In this document: piece by piece, positions 14,716 to 21,429 of the stretch
Numbering within the stretch: the first letter of the stretch is position 1
Layout of the letters: the number at the start of each line of letters is the position of its first letter
Source: an uncultured Porphyromonas sp.
GTDB lineage: Bacteria; Bacteroidota; Bacteroidia; Bacteroidales; Porphyromonadaceae
NCBI GenBank assembly: GCA_902490315.1
Contig: CABUDK010000011.1
Location: forward strand, 1-31,049
Length of the DNA: 31,049 bases
Direction: 5' to 3'
Made by a program: the position numbers and the translations under genes
Notes under the pieces: generated by a model
What the model was told of the DNA's origin: nothing
Databases searched by the model: none
The model's input: the letters and a program-made list of their open reading frames with translations, nothing else

Positions 14716-15411
14716 ATGCACCTCAAAAGTAGATATCTTCTTATCGTCTTACTGGCATTCATTTGTCGTTCGCTCGTAGCGCAGGAGCGAGCCGCTCTAG
14801 AGCAGCTTTATCAACCGATCCTCGAGCGGCCGCTAGGCGTAGCCCCCGCCGTCAGCGACAGTGTCTGGGAGCAACTCCTACAGAAAGCTCTAGACGCTCC
14901 CGAGACCTCCGTCACCTTGCAGACCAAGGCACAGGACTCTCTGGAGATGCGGATAGACAAAGCGCGTCTCCGCTGCACGATCTCCATATCAGGTCTCCTC
15001 ACCTATGAGCTACTACTCGCTCCCTGGCGTACTCAGGGCGAGCAGCCTTTACTACAGATCACCACCCTCGAGCAGCCCTATCGAGTGAGTCAGCTCACCG
15101 CCTTCCTCCCCAAGCAAGAGAAGCAGTGGGTGCTAGACGCTACTATCCCATACACAGACTGGCTCATACACTCCAAGGAAAAAGAGCCCGTTCTCTCCCC
15201 TTCCGAGTCCCTTTTGTCTCAGCTAGCAGAGATGCCGCTCGTGTTAACCTTTGCCACAGAGCAAGGCAGACGAGCGGTCAGGATCTGTGCGACTCCCTCC
15301 CTGGAGGGCTGGACTACAAAGGAGGAGACCAAGCGCATCGAGTCACTCATCAGTACATCGCCCCTATCCTATCAATTGACACGGCGGGGCATCTTGAAAA
15401 GAATCAAGTAA
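14716..15411 (+). CDS. Secreted hypothetical protein, DUF3256-like (231 aa)
   Basis: Signal peptide at residues 1-22 (YLLIVLLAFICRSLVAQ). The mature part mixes helix and strand, with WEQLLQKALDAPE, LRCTISISGLLTYELLLAPW and a WVLDATIPYTDWL segment. Size and layout recall Bacteroidales DUF3256 periplasmic proteins, but the match is from memory and weak. First gene of a three-gene operon (9-bp gap to the next gene), so it probably acts in the periplasm with the coiled-coil protein and TolC. Confidence 0.78.
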   Translation: MHLKSRYLLIVLLAFICRSLVAQERAALEQLYQPILERPLGVAPAVSDSVWEQLLQKALDAPETSVTLQTKAQDSLEMRIDKARLRCTISISGLLTYELLLAPWRTQGEQPLLQITTLEQPYRVSQLTAFLPKQEKQWVLDATIPYTDWLIHSKEKEPVLSPSESLLSQLAEMPLVLTFATEQGRRAVRICATPSLEGWTTKEETKRIESLISTSPLSYQLTRRGILKRIK

Positions 15412-15420
15412 GATCACCCC

Positions 15421-16341
15421 ATGGCTAGACTAGACAACAAGCACATCAAGTATATCATCGCAGGAGCTGCCCTCGTGGTGCTCCTCGTCATCGTAGGTGC
15501 ATGGATATATATAAGGAGTGAGCGGCAGCAGATGCAGAGCGTGCAGAGCGAGCTGGTCGACATGGAGAAGCAGCGCATGCAGCAAGAGCTGGACGAGCTG
15601 GCAGCACAGTATCAGCTACAGTACGAGAAGCTCGCTTCATCGTCAGGCGAGACGAGTCTTTCCTTTGACAATGATGAGCTACTCGCTCAGCTAGAGAGCG
15701 AGCAGGAGCGTGTCAAGCAGCTAAGCCAAGAGCTTGCCACCGTCAAGGCATCCAATGCGAAGCGCATCAGTGAGCTAACGGGCGAGATCAATACACTCCG
15801 TGCCCTACTCCGTAGTTACATCGTACAGATCGATTCGCTCCATGCAACCAACGAACGACTAGTTGCCGAGAATCAGCAGGTCAAGGAAGACTACTCCCGC
15901 ATCAGCAGCGAGGCCTCACGACTCTCGCAGGAGAAAGCCGCACTATCCGACCAAGTCGCCATAGCAGCCCGTCTAGACATTTCTGGGCTCTCCGTCTCTC
16001 CGCTCAACAATCGAGGTAAGCGCACCTCACGCATTGACAAGGTGGAGACATTGGCGGTATCCTTTACGATCAAAAAGAATGTCACCGCTCCCGTCGGCAA
16101 CAAAGCGATCTACGTACGTATTCTCAACCCCAATGATATGCCGATGAGTGGCTCTGGCGGAGCCTTTAGCTTCGAGGGACAGACCCTTCAGGCGACAGCC
16201 TCCAAGAGTATCGAGTACACAGGCGAGGATACTCCCGTCACCATCTACTATCAGATTACGCAGGCGCTCCTCTCAGGGAGCTACCGAGCAGACGTTTTTG
16301 CCGATGGGCATCGCATTGGCCATACCACCTTTACCTTATGA
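15421..16341 (+). CDS. Membrane-anchored coiled-coil protein (306 aa)
   Basis: One transmembrane helix (about 9-31, YIIAGAALVVLLVIVGAWIYI) is followed by a long coiled coil (about 33-190, rich in E, Q, L, S, K) and a C-terminal beta-rich domain (about 195-306) with KVETLAVSFTIKKN and VTIYYQITQALLSGSYRADVFADGHRIG. Probably inner membrane with the coil in the periplasm. The stop overlaps the tolC start as ATGA, showing translational coupling. It resembles an adaptor or length-measuring partner, but has no HlyD/lipoyl motif that I can see, so a role with TolC is inference. Confidence 0.85.
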   Translation: MARLDNKHIKYIIAGAALVVLLVIVGAWIYIRSERQQMQSVQSELVDMEKQRMQQELDELAAQYQLQYEKLASSSGETSLSFDNDELLAQLESEQERVKQLSQELATVKASNAKRISELTGEINTLRALLRSYIVQIDSLHATNERLVAENQQVKEDYSRISSEASRLSQEKAALSDQVAIAARLDISGLSVSPLNNRGKRTSRIDKVETLAVSFTIKKNVTAPVGNKAIYVRILNPNDMPMSGSGGAFSFEGQTLQATASKSIEYTGEDTPVTIYYQITQALLSGSYRADVFADGHRIGHTTFTL

Positions 16342-17759
16342 TGAGAGATCTATTGACGCCCCTGCGAGGCTTGCTTATACTCGCACTCAGCTGCATACTC
16401 AGCAGCTCCCTCTATGCGCAAGACGACGCCCTCAAGCTGTCGCTACATGACTGCATTCGCTATCATCAGACGAGTCCAGTACCATCGGCACAAATAGAGG
16501 CACAGCGACAAGCAGCGCATGCTACACAGCTCAAGGCTCAGAGTAACTTCTTCCCCCAGATCTCCCTCTCGGGCGGATGGCTCTACACACCAGCCAAGCT
16601 TAAGCCTTTCTCCGTCGACCTCTCCTCCTGGCTTCCACCAATGCAGACACCAAACCTACCAGGAGTGCCCACTCTAGGCGAAGCTCAATCTTGGCTCGAT
16701 GATAAGATGAGCCTCGAGCTAGGACACGTCTTCTACGGCTCCCTCTCGCTACGTCAGCCCATCTTCGCCGGTGGTCGCATCTATAACGGTGTACGCCTAG
16801 CACGGATCGGCGAGAGGGCAGCTGAGTACCAGTGGACTATACAGCAGCGCAGCGAGGAGGAGCAGATCGCCAAGACCTATTGGCAGGCAGTCCAGCTACA
16901 GGAGCAGCTCAAGGCGATCGCTCAGTTCAACGATATGCTAGACAAAACACTCGCAGACGTCTCAGCCATGAAGGAGCAAGGGGTCGTAGCGGATCGTGAG
17001 GTGGTCTCCGTACGGGTCAATCGCAACAACGCCAAGCTACAAGAAGGCAAGCTACGAGAGGGCTTGCAGGCACTGCTTATCCTACTCAAGCATCAGTGCC
17101 GTATCCCAGCCGACCAAGCCATAGAGCTTACGCCCGACTTCACCCTCGCCAGCCAGCAACCGATCGATCCATGCCAACCCAAGCTATACAGCACGATCAA
17201 TCCTATGGAGCGTGTCGAGATCAAAGCTGCCAACCTAGCTGTCGAGGCAGAGCAGCGACGTGCCCAGATGGCTCTCGGCGAGATGCTCCCCGAGGTAGGC
17301 TTCACAGCACAGCTGCTCACCATGTCGCCCAACCCTATGGACGGCTTTAAGAAGCAGTTTGGCTCTACCTGGATGGTTGGCGTAGCCGTGCAGATCCCCA
17401 TCACCGGCATTTACCAAGGCTGGCAGAGTCGCACTGCAGCGCTTGCCAATCAGCAAGTACGTCAGCTAGAGCTACAAGATGCTGAGCGTGCTATCCAGAT
17501 GCAAAACGAGCAAGCCTCACGGCAGCTCACCGAGGCACTCGCACGCTATGCCGAGACGGAGCAGATCCGGACCGACGCTCAGCTCAACCTCGACCTATCG
17601 ACCGAGGGACACAAGGAGGGCGTCGTCACACTCGAGACGCTCTCACTAGCACAGCGCAACTGGCTCGAGTCGGAGATGCAGTACATCGAGACCTTCGTCG
17701 CTGTGCGCCTAGCGCAGGTCGCCGTCAACGTCGCCACTGGCCAGCCCATCGATTTCTAA
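16338..17759 (+). CDS. TolC family outer membrane efflux protein (473 aa)
   Basis: Outer membrane channel. Signal peptide at about 1-27 (LLILALSCILSSSLYAQ), then two outer-membrane-efflux-protein repeats (about 35-230 and 265-460) with long helices. The first starts LSLHDCIRYHQ and contains KAQSNFFPQISLSGGW; the second contains MLPEVGFTAQL and an EGHKEGVVTLETLSLAQRNW turn typical of TolC. Length is within the family range (420-490). The usual partners (HlyD adaptor, RND or ABC pump) are absent here; the preceding gene is a membrane coiled-coil protein with a 4-bp overlap. Confidence 0.94.
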   Translation: MMRDLLTPLRGLLILALSCILSSSLYAQDDALKLSLHDCIRYHQTSPVPSAQIEAQRQAAHATQLKAQSNFFPQISLSGGWLYTPAKLKPFSVDLSSWLPPMQTPNLPGVPTLGEAQSWLDDKMSLELGHVFYGSLSLRQPIFAGGRIYNGVRLARIGERAAEYQWTIQQRSEEEQIAKTYWQAVQLQEQLKAIAQFNDMLDKTLADVSAMKEQGVVADREVVSVRVNRNNAKLQEGKLREGLQALLILLKHQCRIPADQAIELTPDFTLASQQPIDPCQPKLYSTINPMERVEIKAANLAVEAEQRRAQMALGEMLPEVGFTAQLLTMSPNPMDGFKKQFGSTWMVGVAVQIPITGIYQGWQSRTAALANQQVRQLELQDAERAIQMQNEQASRQLTEALARYAETEQIRTDAQLNLDLSTEGHKEGVVTLETLSLAQRNWLESEMQYIETFVAVRLAQVAVNVATGQPIDF

Positions 17760-17788
17760 ATTCTAAACTCTAGCCTCTAACCTCTAGT
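17754..17788 (+). repeat. Heptamer array (5 units, 35 bp) over the tolC stop
   Basis: TTCTAAA, TTCTAAA, CTCTAGC, CTCTAAC, CTCTAGT in 7-bp register. The first unit includes the TAA stop of the tolC gene. Confidence 0.85.
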
Positions 17789-17839
17789 CTCCCACACTGC
17801 ACAATGTAACAGGCGAAACAGCATTCTATTAAAACGACC

Positions 17840-17890
17840 GAGCGGTCACAGAGTTACCACAGCGTAGCTCCGTGACCGCTCTTCATTTTG
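17840..17890 (+). terminator. Terminator of the TolC operon
   Basis: GAGCGGTCAC (17840-17849) pairs with GTGACCGCTC (17872-17881), extended by inner GAG/CTC, then TTCATTTT. Confidence 0.75.
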
Positions 17891-17957
17891 CACTCTTTGC
17901 GATCCATCTCCCCTATGAAACTAGAGTTTCATACGGAAGAAACTGAATTGCCAAGAG

Positions 17958-18132
17958 GAGACTGTTGCAAAAGTCAACAGTCTCACAATCTTGCATGCAA
18001 GATTGTCCTGACTTTGCAGAAAGGATGAAGCGCAAGGCGCTGAGGGTGAGGTCTGAAGGGAACATACCTCCGTATGTGACCGAAGCCGAATCCCGAAAGC
18101 AACACAGCGATTCGCCTTTATGCAACAGTCTC
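17958..18132 (+). mobile_element. MITE copy 2 (175 bp, TSD AAGAG)
   Basis: Best-preserved copy. Perfect terminal inverted repeats GAGACTGTTGCA...TGCAACAGTCTC are flanked by AAGAG at 17953-17957 and 18133-18137. The left 27 bp form their own hairpin (GAGACTGTTG / CAACAGTCTC), followed by a perfect 22-bp palindrome centred on GCATGC and a small ACATAC/GTATGT hairpin. It lies between convergent genes (tolC and the DUF6080-like gene). The rest of 17760-18190 holds no gene. Confidence 0.95.
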
Positions 18133-18190
18133 AAGAGGCTGAGACAACTTTAGCAAGGAGAGGGCAGACCGGGAGCACTGAGCTACAGTC

Positions 18191-19393
18191 TCATCCCATA
18201 CGAGATAAGATGATGGTCAGATTGTGGGCACACATATAGGTGGATAGGAGAAGCAGCGCGAGATCCATATATCGGTACGCCTGCCTGGGCAGCACACGGT
18301 AAAGCCACCCTAGAGCCATCGGCACTAGGAAGATCCAGTGTCCCCCGAAGATAACCGCTTCATCTAGTCCATAGCCACCGACTAGATGCACCGCTACATC
18401 TACCGCTAGGTAGAGCGGTATGGCCCAGGCCAAAGGGTATCGTCGTCCTACCCAGATCATCGAGAGGAGCAGTAGCACCACCCCCCACGAGAGCAGCTCC
18501 ATAGCCCAGCAAGCATAGGGAGCAGGTCTCAGCACCGTCTCGCCGTGCAACTCACGCATATCTAGATCGCTGATGAGGAGCGGGTGCCCGAAGAAGTCTG
18601 GCACTAGATCTGCCGACCTCGTTTGAAAACGCAGCAGATCATTGACCTGAGCCGTGAGCATCGGTTCCTCAGCCTCTGGTCCAGCCCCTCTCTGCTGGTA
18701 AAACCACCCCACCGCCACAACGAGTGCCATCAGGATGAATGTCGGGAGCAGCACTTTGCGCGCCCGCTGCCAGAGCGACTCTTTGCTCAGAAGAAGCAGC
18801 GAGAGCGGCTTGGCAAAGTTTGTCAGCGTCACGCCTCCCAGCAAGAGGCTCCACAGCGAGACTTGCCAACCCGACAGGCGTTTCTCCTGCTTCAGCTGAT
18901 CACTCAGACAGAGGAGAGATAAAACGAGTAAAGCCATCGATAGCGGATAGCTCTCTACTGTAAAGGAGAGCGTCATCACCGTAAAGGTTGAGAGGAGGAG
19001 TCCCGAGAGGAGCAGACTGCGTCCCGTATCGAGCTGTACGACACGCCTCAGGTAGCCGCAGCAGGCAGCTACGGCAATAGCCATGAGGAGTGCAGAGGCG
19101 AGGAGTATGCCGACGAGTGCGCCCCCTTCGCCTAGGAGCGGCACCAGTAGCACCCTATTAATAAGGTATAGCGGTGTGATCAGCGGATGGCTCACGTCCC
19201 ACGCCCCGCCGCGCGTCGTAAAGCGGTAGTAGTTGTCATACCCGAGGTAAGCACCGATAGCGTCGCCATGTGGTGTCAGCAGCCCAGTGCTATAGATATA
19301 GAGAGCTAAGACAGAAAGCAGTGCCCACACGCCTAACGCGCAGAGCAGCTCCACACGCCACCGCCGTAGTAACTGCTTATTCAAAAGTTCCAT
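18191..19393 (-). CDS. Polytopic membrane protein, DUF6080-like, GT-C-type layout (400 aa)
   Basis: Inner membrane protein with about ten hydrophobic helices. After the first helix comes a periplasm-like loop GDAIGAYLGYDNYY; a large loop (about 255-300) holds DLLRFQTRSADLVPDFFG. The overall plan resembles GT-C glycosyltransferases that use polyprenyl-phosphate sugars, and I recall the family as DUF6080 in Bacteroidales; both are tentative. The ATG at 19393 is chosen because it overlaps the end of the HAD gene by only 17 bp and is followed by MELLNKQLLRRW; an upstream ATG at 19453 would give 420 residues. Last gene of the UbiA-HAD cassette, suggesting it consumes their product. Confidence 0.85.
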   Translation of the reverse strand: MELLNKQLLRRWRVELLCALGVWALLSVLALYIYSTGLLTPHGDAIGAYLGYDNYYRFTTRGGAWDVSHPLITPLYLINRVLLVPLLGEGGALVGILLASALLMAIAVAACCGYLRRVVQLDTGRSLLLSGLLLSTFTVMTLSFTVESYPLSMALLVLSLLCLSDQLKQEKRLSGWQVSLWSLLLGGVTLTNFAKPLSLLLLSKESLWQRARKVLLPTFILMALVVAVGWFYQQRGAGPEAEEPMLTAQVNDLLRFQTRSADLVPDFFGHPLLISDLDMRELHGETVLRPAPYACWAMELLSWGVVLLLLSMIWVGRRYPLAWAIPLYLAVDVAVHLVGGYGLDEAVIFGGHWIFLVPMALGWLYRVLPRQAYRYMDLALLLLSTYMCAHNLTIILSRMG

Positions 19394-19967
19394 AGTAATG
19401 CTTCGTACATAGAGCCAGGAAGTCTCGATCACTCGCGCTGTCGCCATAGCCATAGGTTGTGACCATTCGCCACTCAGGGAGAGCTAGATCCAGACGGCGC
19501 ACCTTTTCGGCACCCTTACAGTTGGGCGTGACAAAGCGTCCCGTATAGACACCCTCCGACAGCTCCAACTCCGTCGCCAGTACGTGGTCAAAGCCACGAC
19601 GCCTAGCCCACGACGAGACCGCCAGATCTGTCGAAGCGGTCAGCAAGACCGTCCGATGTCCGTCACGCTGATGCTGCTCCAGCCGACGTATAGCCTCGGG
19701 GCGGAGCATCTGGTCTATCTGATCTGCAAAAGCCGCTCCCCGCTGCACGCCCTCTTCATAGCTCCAGCCTCGCACCACCGTGCCAATGATACGCTCTTTG
19801 TAGCGGTCAGCCGCGCCACCACGCAACCGATAGGCAGCATACTGATAGAGGTAGTAAGGCAGATGCCACACGAACGAGCCGCACGACTGCATCTGCACCA
19901 ACCACGGCAAGAGCGTGTCCCGCCGTGTGAGCGTACCATCTAGGTCAAAGATTGCTATCGTATCCAT
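19377..19967 (-). CDS. HAD-IB family phosphatase (196 aa)
   Basis: Phosphomonoesterase of the HAD superfamily, PSPase-like. Motif I FDLDGT (nucleophile Asp8, acid Asp10), motif II LLTAS (Thr110-Ser112), motif III Lys151 in NCKGAEK, motif IV YGDSASD (Asp176, Asp180). The cap is a helical insertion between motifs I and II. It follows the UbiA gene after 12 bp and overlaps the next gene. In the mycobacterial decaprenyl-phosphoryl arabinose route a phosphatase removes the 5-phosphate from the phosphoribosyl lipid; this enzyme is well placed for that step (inference). Confidence 0.9.
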   Translation of the reverse strand: MDTIAIFDLDGTLTRRDTLLPWLVQMQSCGSFVWHLPYYLYQYAAYRLRGGAADRYKERIIGTVVRGWSYEEGVQRGAAFADQIDQMLRPEAIRRLEQHQRDGHRTVLLTASTDLAVSSWARRRGFDHVLATELELSEGVYTGRFVTPNCKGAEKVRRLDLALPEWRMVTTYGYGDSASDRDFLALCTKHYYGTFE

Positions 19968-19979
19968 GCGCTTCCCCCT

Positions 19980-20870
19980 TTATACCACATAGCGCAATAG
20001 ACCAAAGAGCACGCCCCACACCACGACGCAGATGCCGATGATCGCATCACGGTACACTATCTGCGTAGGACTACCGCTCCGCTCCTCCACCAGTGTGATC
20101 TGGAGGTAGCGCAGTAAGCCCACGAGGACTGGGAGTGCTGTCAGGTAAAGGTAGTCTCCGCCAGGCTCCTCATGCACTTCGGCCGAGAGCGTGTAGAGGA
20201 GATAGCAGATGAGTAGGACGCCCACGATCATCGTCAGCGTATGGTCTAGGAAGGGGCGATTGTACCCCTTGATCGCTTGTCGCATCGCTACCCCACTGCG
20301 CTCATAGAGGAGGTAGTCGTCACGCCGCTTGGCTAGGGCTAGAAAGAGCGATAGGAGTAGCGTCATCACCACGAGCCACTCCGAGACCACCACCCCAGCG
20401 ACGATTCCTCCGAGTAGCACCCGCAGCACGAAGCCCACAGCGATAGAGACCACATCGACCACCGCTATCTGCTTGAGCCAGTAGCTGTAACAGACGTTGA
20501 GCAGCCAATAACCGCCCATAATCCCGAGCGTCTGACACCAGAGCACACGAGGCAGAAAAGCCAGTGGCAGAGCCACAGCAATGATTAGGAGGAGTGCGGC
20601 AATGGTCCAAGCAACTGGTATCGAGACCGCCCCAGAGGCGATCGGACGCAGACGTTTCTTCGGGTGCAGTCGATCGCGCGCTTGATCCACTATGTCGTTG
20701 ACTATGTAAATCGAGGAGGAGAGCAGCGAAAAAGCTAAAAACACCACCACCAAGCCACCCCACAGCGACGAGTCTAGGAGCACCCCACCGAAGAAGGCGG
20801 GTGCTAGAACAAAGAGGTTCTTGATCCACTGATCGCAACGTAGCAGACGTGGTAAGGTAGCAACATTCAT
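19980..20870 (-). CDS. UbiA family prenyltransferase, decaprenyl-P phosphoribosyltransferase-like (296 aa)
   Basis: Integral membrane enzyme with about nine helices. The first Asp-rich motif is NDIVDQARDRLHPKKRLRPIASG (Asn58, Asp59, Asp62, Asp66), preceded by DQWIKNLFVLAP and followed by YSYWLKQIAVVDVVSIAVGFVLRVLLGG and SEWLVVMTLLLSLFLALAKRRDD. These are the hallmarks of the Rv3806c group, which joins PRPP to polyprenyl phosphate, rather than of quinone or haem UbiA enzymes. First gene of the three-gene cassette with an HAD phosphatase and a GT-C-like protein. Its promoter box is 40 bp upstream, and a MITE copy lies just beyond. Confidence 0.9.
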   Translation of the reverse strand: MNVATLPRLLRCDQWIKNLFVLAPAFFGGVLLDSSLWGGLVVVFLAFSLLSSSIYIVNDIVDQARDRLHPKKRLRPIASGAVSIPVAWTIAALLLIIAVALPLAFLPRVLWCQTLGIMGGYWLLNVCYSYWLKQIAVVDVVSIAVGFVLRVLLGGIVAGVVVSEWLVVMTLLLSLFLALAKRRDDYLLYERSGVAMRQAIKGYNRPFLDHTLTMIVGVLLICYLLYTLSAEVHEEPGGDYLYLTALPVLVGLLRYLQITLVEERSGSPTQIVYRDAIIGICVVVWGVLFGLLRYVV

Positions 20871-20909
20871 CTAGTAGTGACGGTTGATAGGATGAACTAT
20901 GAGTCTGCA

Positions 20910-20917
20910 CAAAGGTA
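20910..20917 (-). promoter_or_regulatory. -7 box of the UbiA-HAD operon
   Basis: TACCTTTG on the minus strand, 39 bp from the ATG at 20870, giving a leader of about 35 nt. No TTTG is found at the -33 distance. Confidence 0.6.
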
Positions 20918-20973
20918 CAATATTTCGTCTATGCCTGAGTGCTGTCCTGTAGCACTCTCCTTGTCTCCAAATA

Positions 20974-21148
20974 GAGACTGTTGCATAAAGGCGAATCGCT
21001 GTGTTGCTTTCGGGATTCGGCTTCGGTCACATACGGAGGTATGTGGGCTTCAAACCTCACCCTCAGCGCCTTGCGCTTCATCCTTTCTGCAAAGTCTAGA
21101 CAATCATGCAAGCAAGATTGTGAGACTGTTGACTTTTGCAACAGTCTC
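20974..21148 (-). mobile_element. MITE copy 3 (175 bp, inverted, TSD AAATA)
   Basis: Same element in opposite orientation, with perfect GAGACTGTTGCA termini and AAATA on both sides (20969-20973 and 21149-21153). It differs from copy 2 by a few bases, including three adjacent changes near the CATACCTCC motif. It lies 56 bp behind the UbiA promoter box. Confidence 0.95.
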
Positions 21149-21186
21149 AAATAGTTTTCAGACGATAGCCACGTGAGAAATGTCCA

Positions 21187-21351
21187 ATCCCCACATGGCT
21201 ATTTTTTATTCTCCACGTAGCCGCGAATCATTTCTTCCGAAGTATCATTTGATTCCTCCGAAGTATCGTTTGATTCCTCCGAAGAATTTCTTCTTGCCCA
21301 CGTGGATATTTTTTATTTTCCACGTGGGGATTTCGAAATATCCACGTAGGG
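21187..21351. repeat. AT-rich intergenic element, block B
   Basis: Two 21-bp units (GAAGTATCRTTTGATTCCTCC, core 21239-21276) flanked by palindromic CCACGTGG boxes (21270-21340 side) and CCACRTGGCTATTTTTTATT-like arms. The inverted core matches 6348-6385 almost base for base. No open frame and no transposase. Confidence 0.75.
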
Positions 21352-21359
21352 ACAGCTAG

Positions 21360-21394
21360 CTCTAATCTCTAACTTCTAATCTCCAACATCTAAA
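21360..21394 (+). repeat. Heptamer array (5 units, 35 bp)
   Basis: CTCTAAT, CTCTAAC, TTCTAAT, CTCCAAC, ATCTAAA, abutting the terminator of the LRR gene exactly as the array at 256-290 abuts the terminator of its paralogue. Confidence 0.85.
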
Positions 21395-21429
21395 AAGGGG
21401 CGAACGGCTAGGCGGTTCGCCCCTTTTTT
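21392..21429 (-). terminator. Bidirectional hairpin terminator of the LRR gene
   Basis: AAAAAGGGGCGAAC (21392-21405) pairs with GTTCGCCCCTTTTT (21415-21428) around a 9-base loop. A/T tracts on both sides allow action in either direction. Nearly the same sequence ends the paralogue at 328. Confidence 0.88.

Noticed and set aside
18600..18970. Plus-strand open frames opposite the polytopic membrane gene
   Set aside because: Shadows of the real gene; no signals of their own.
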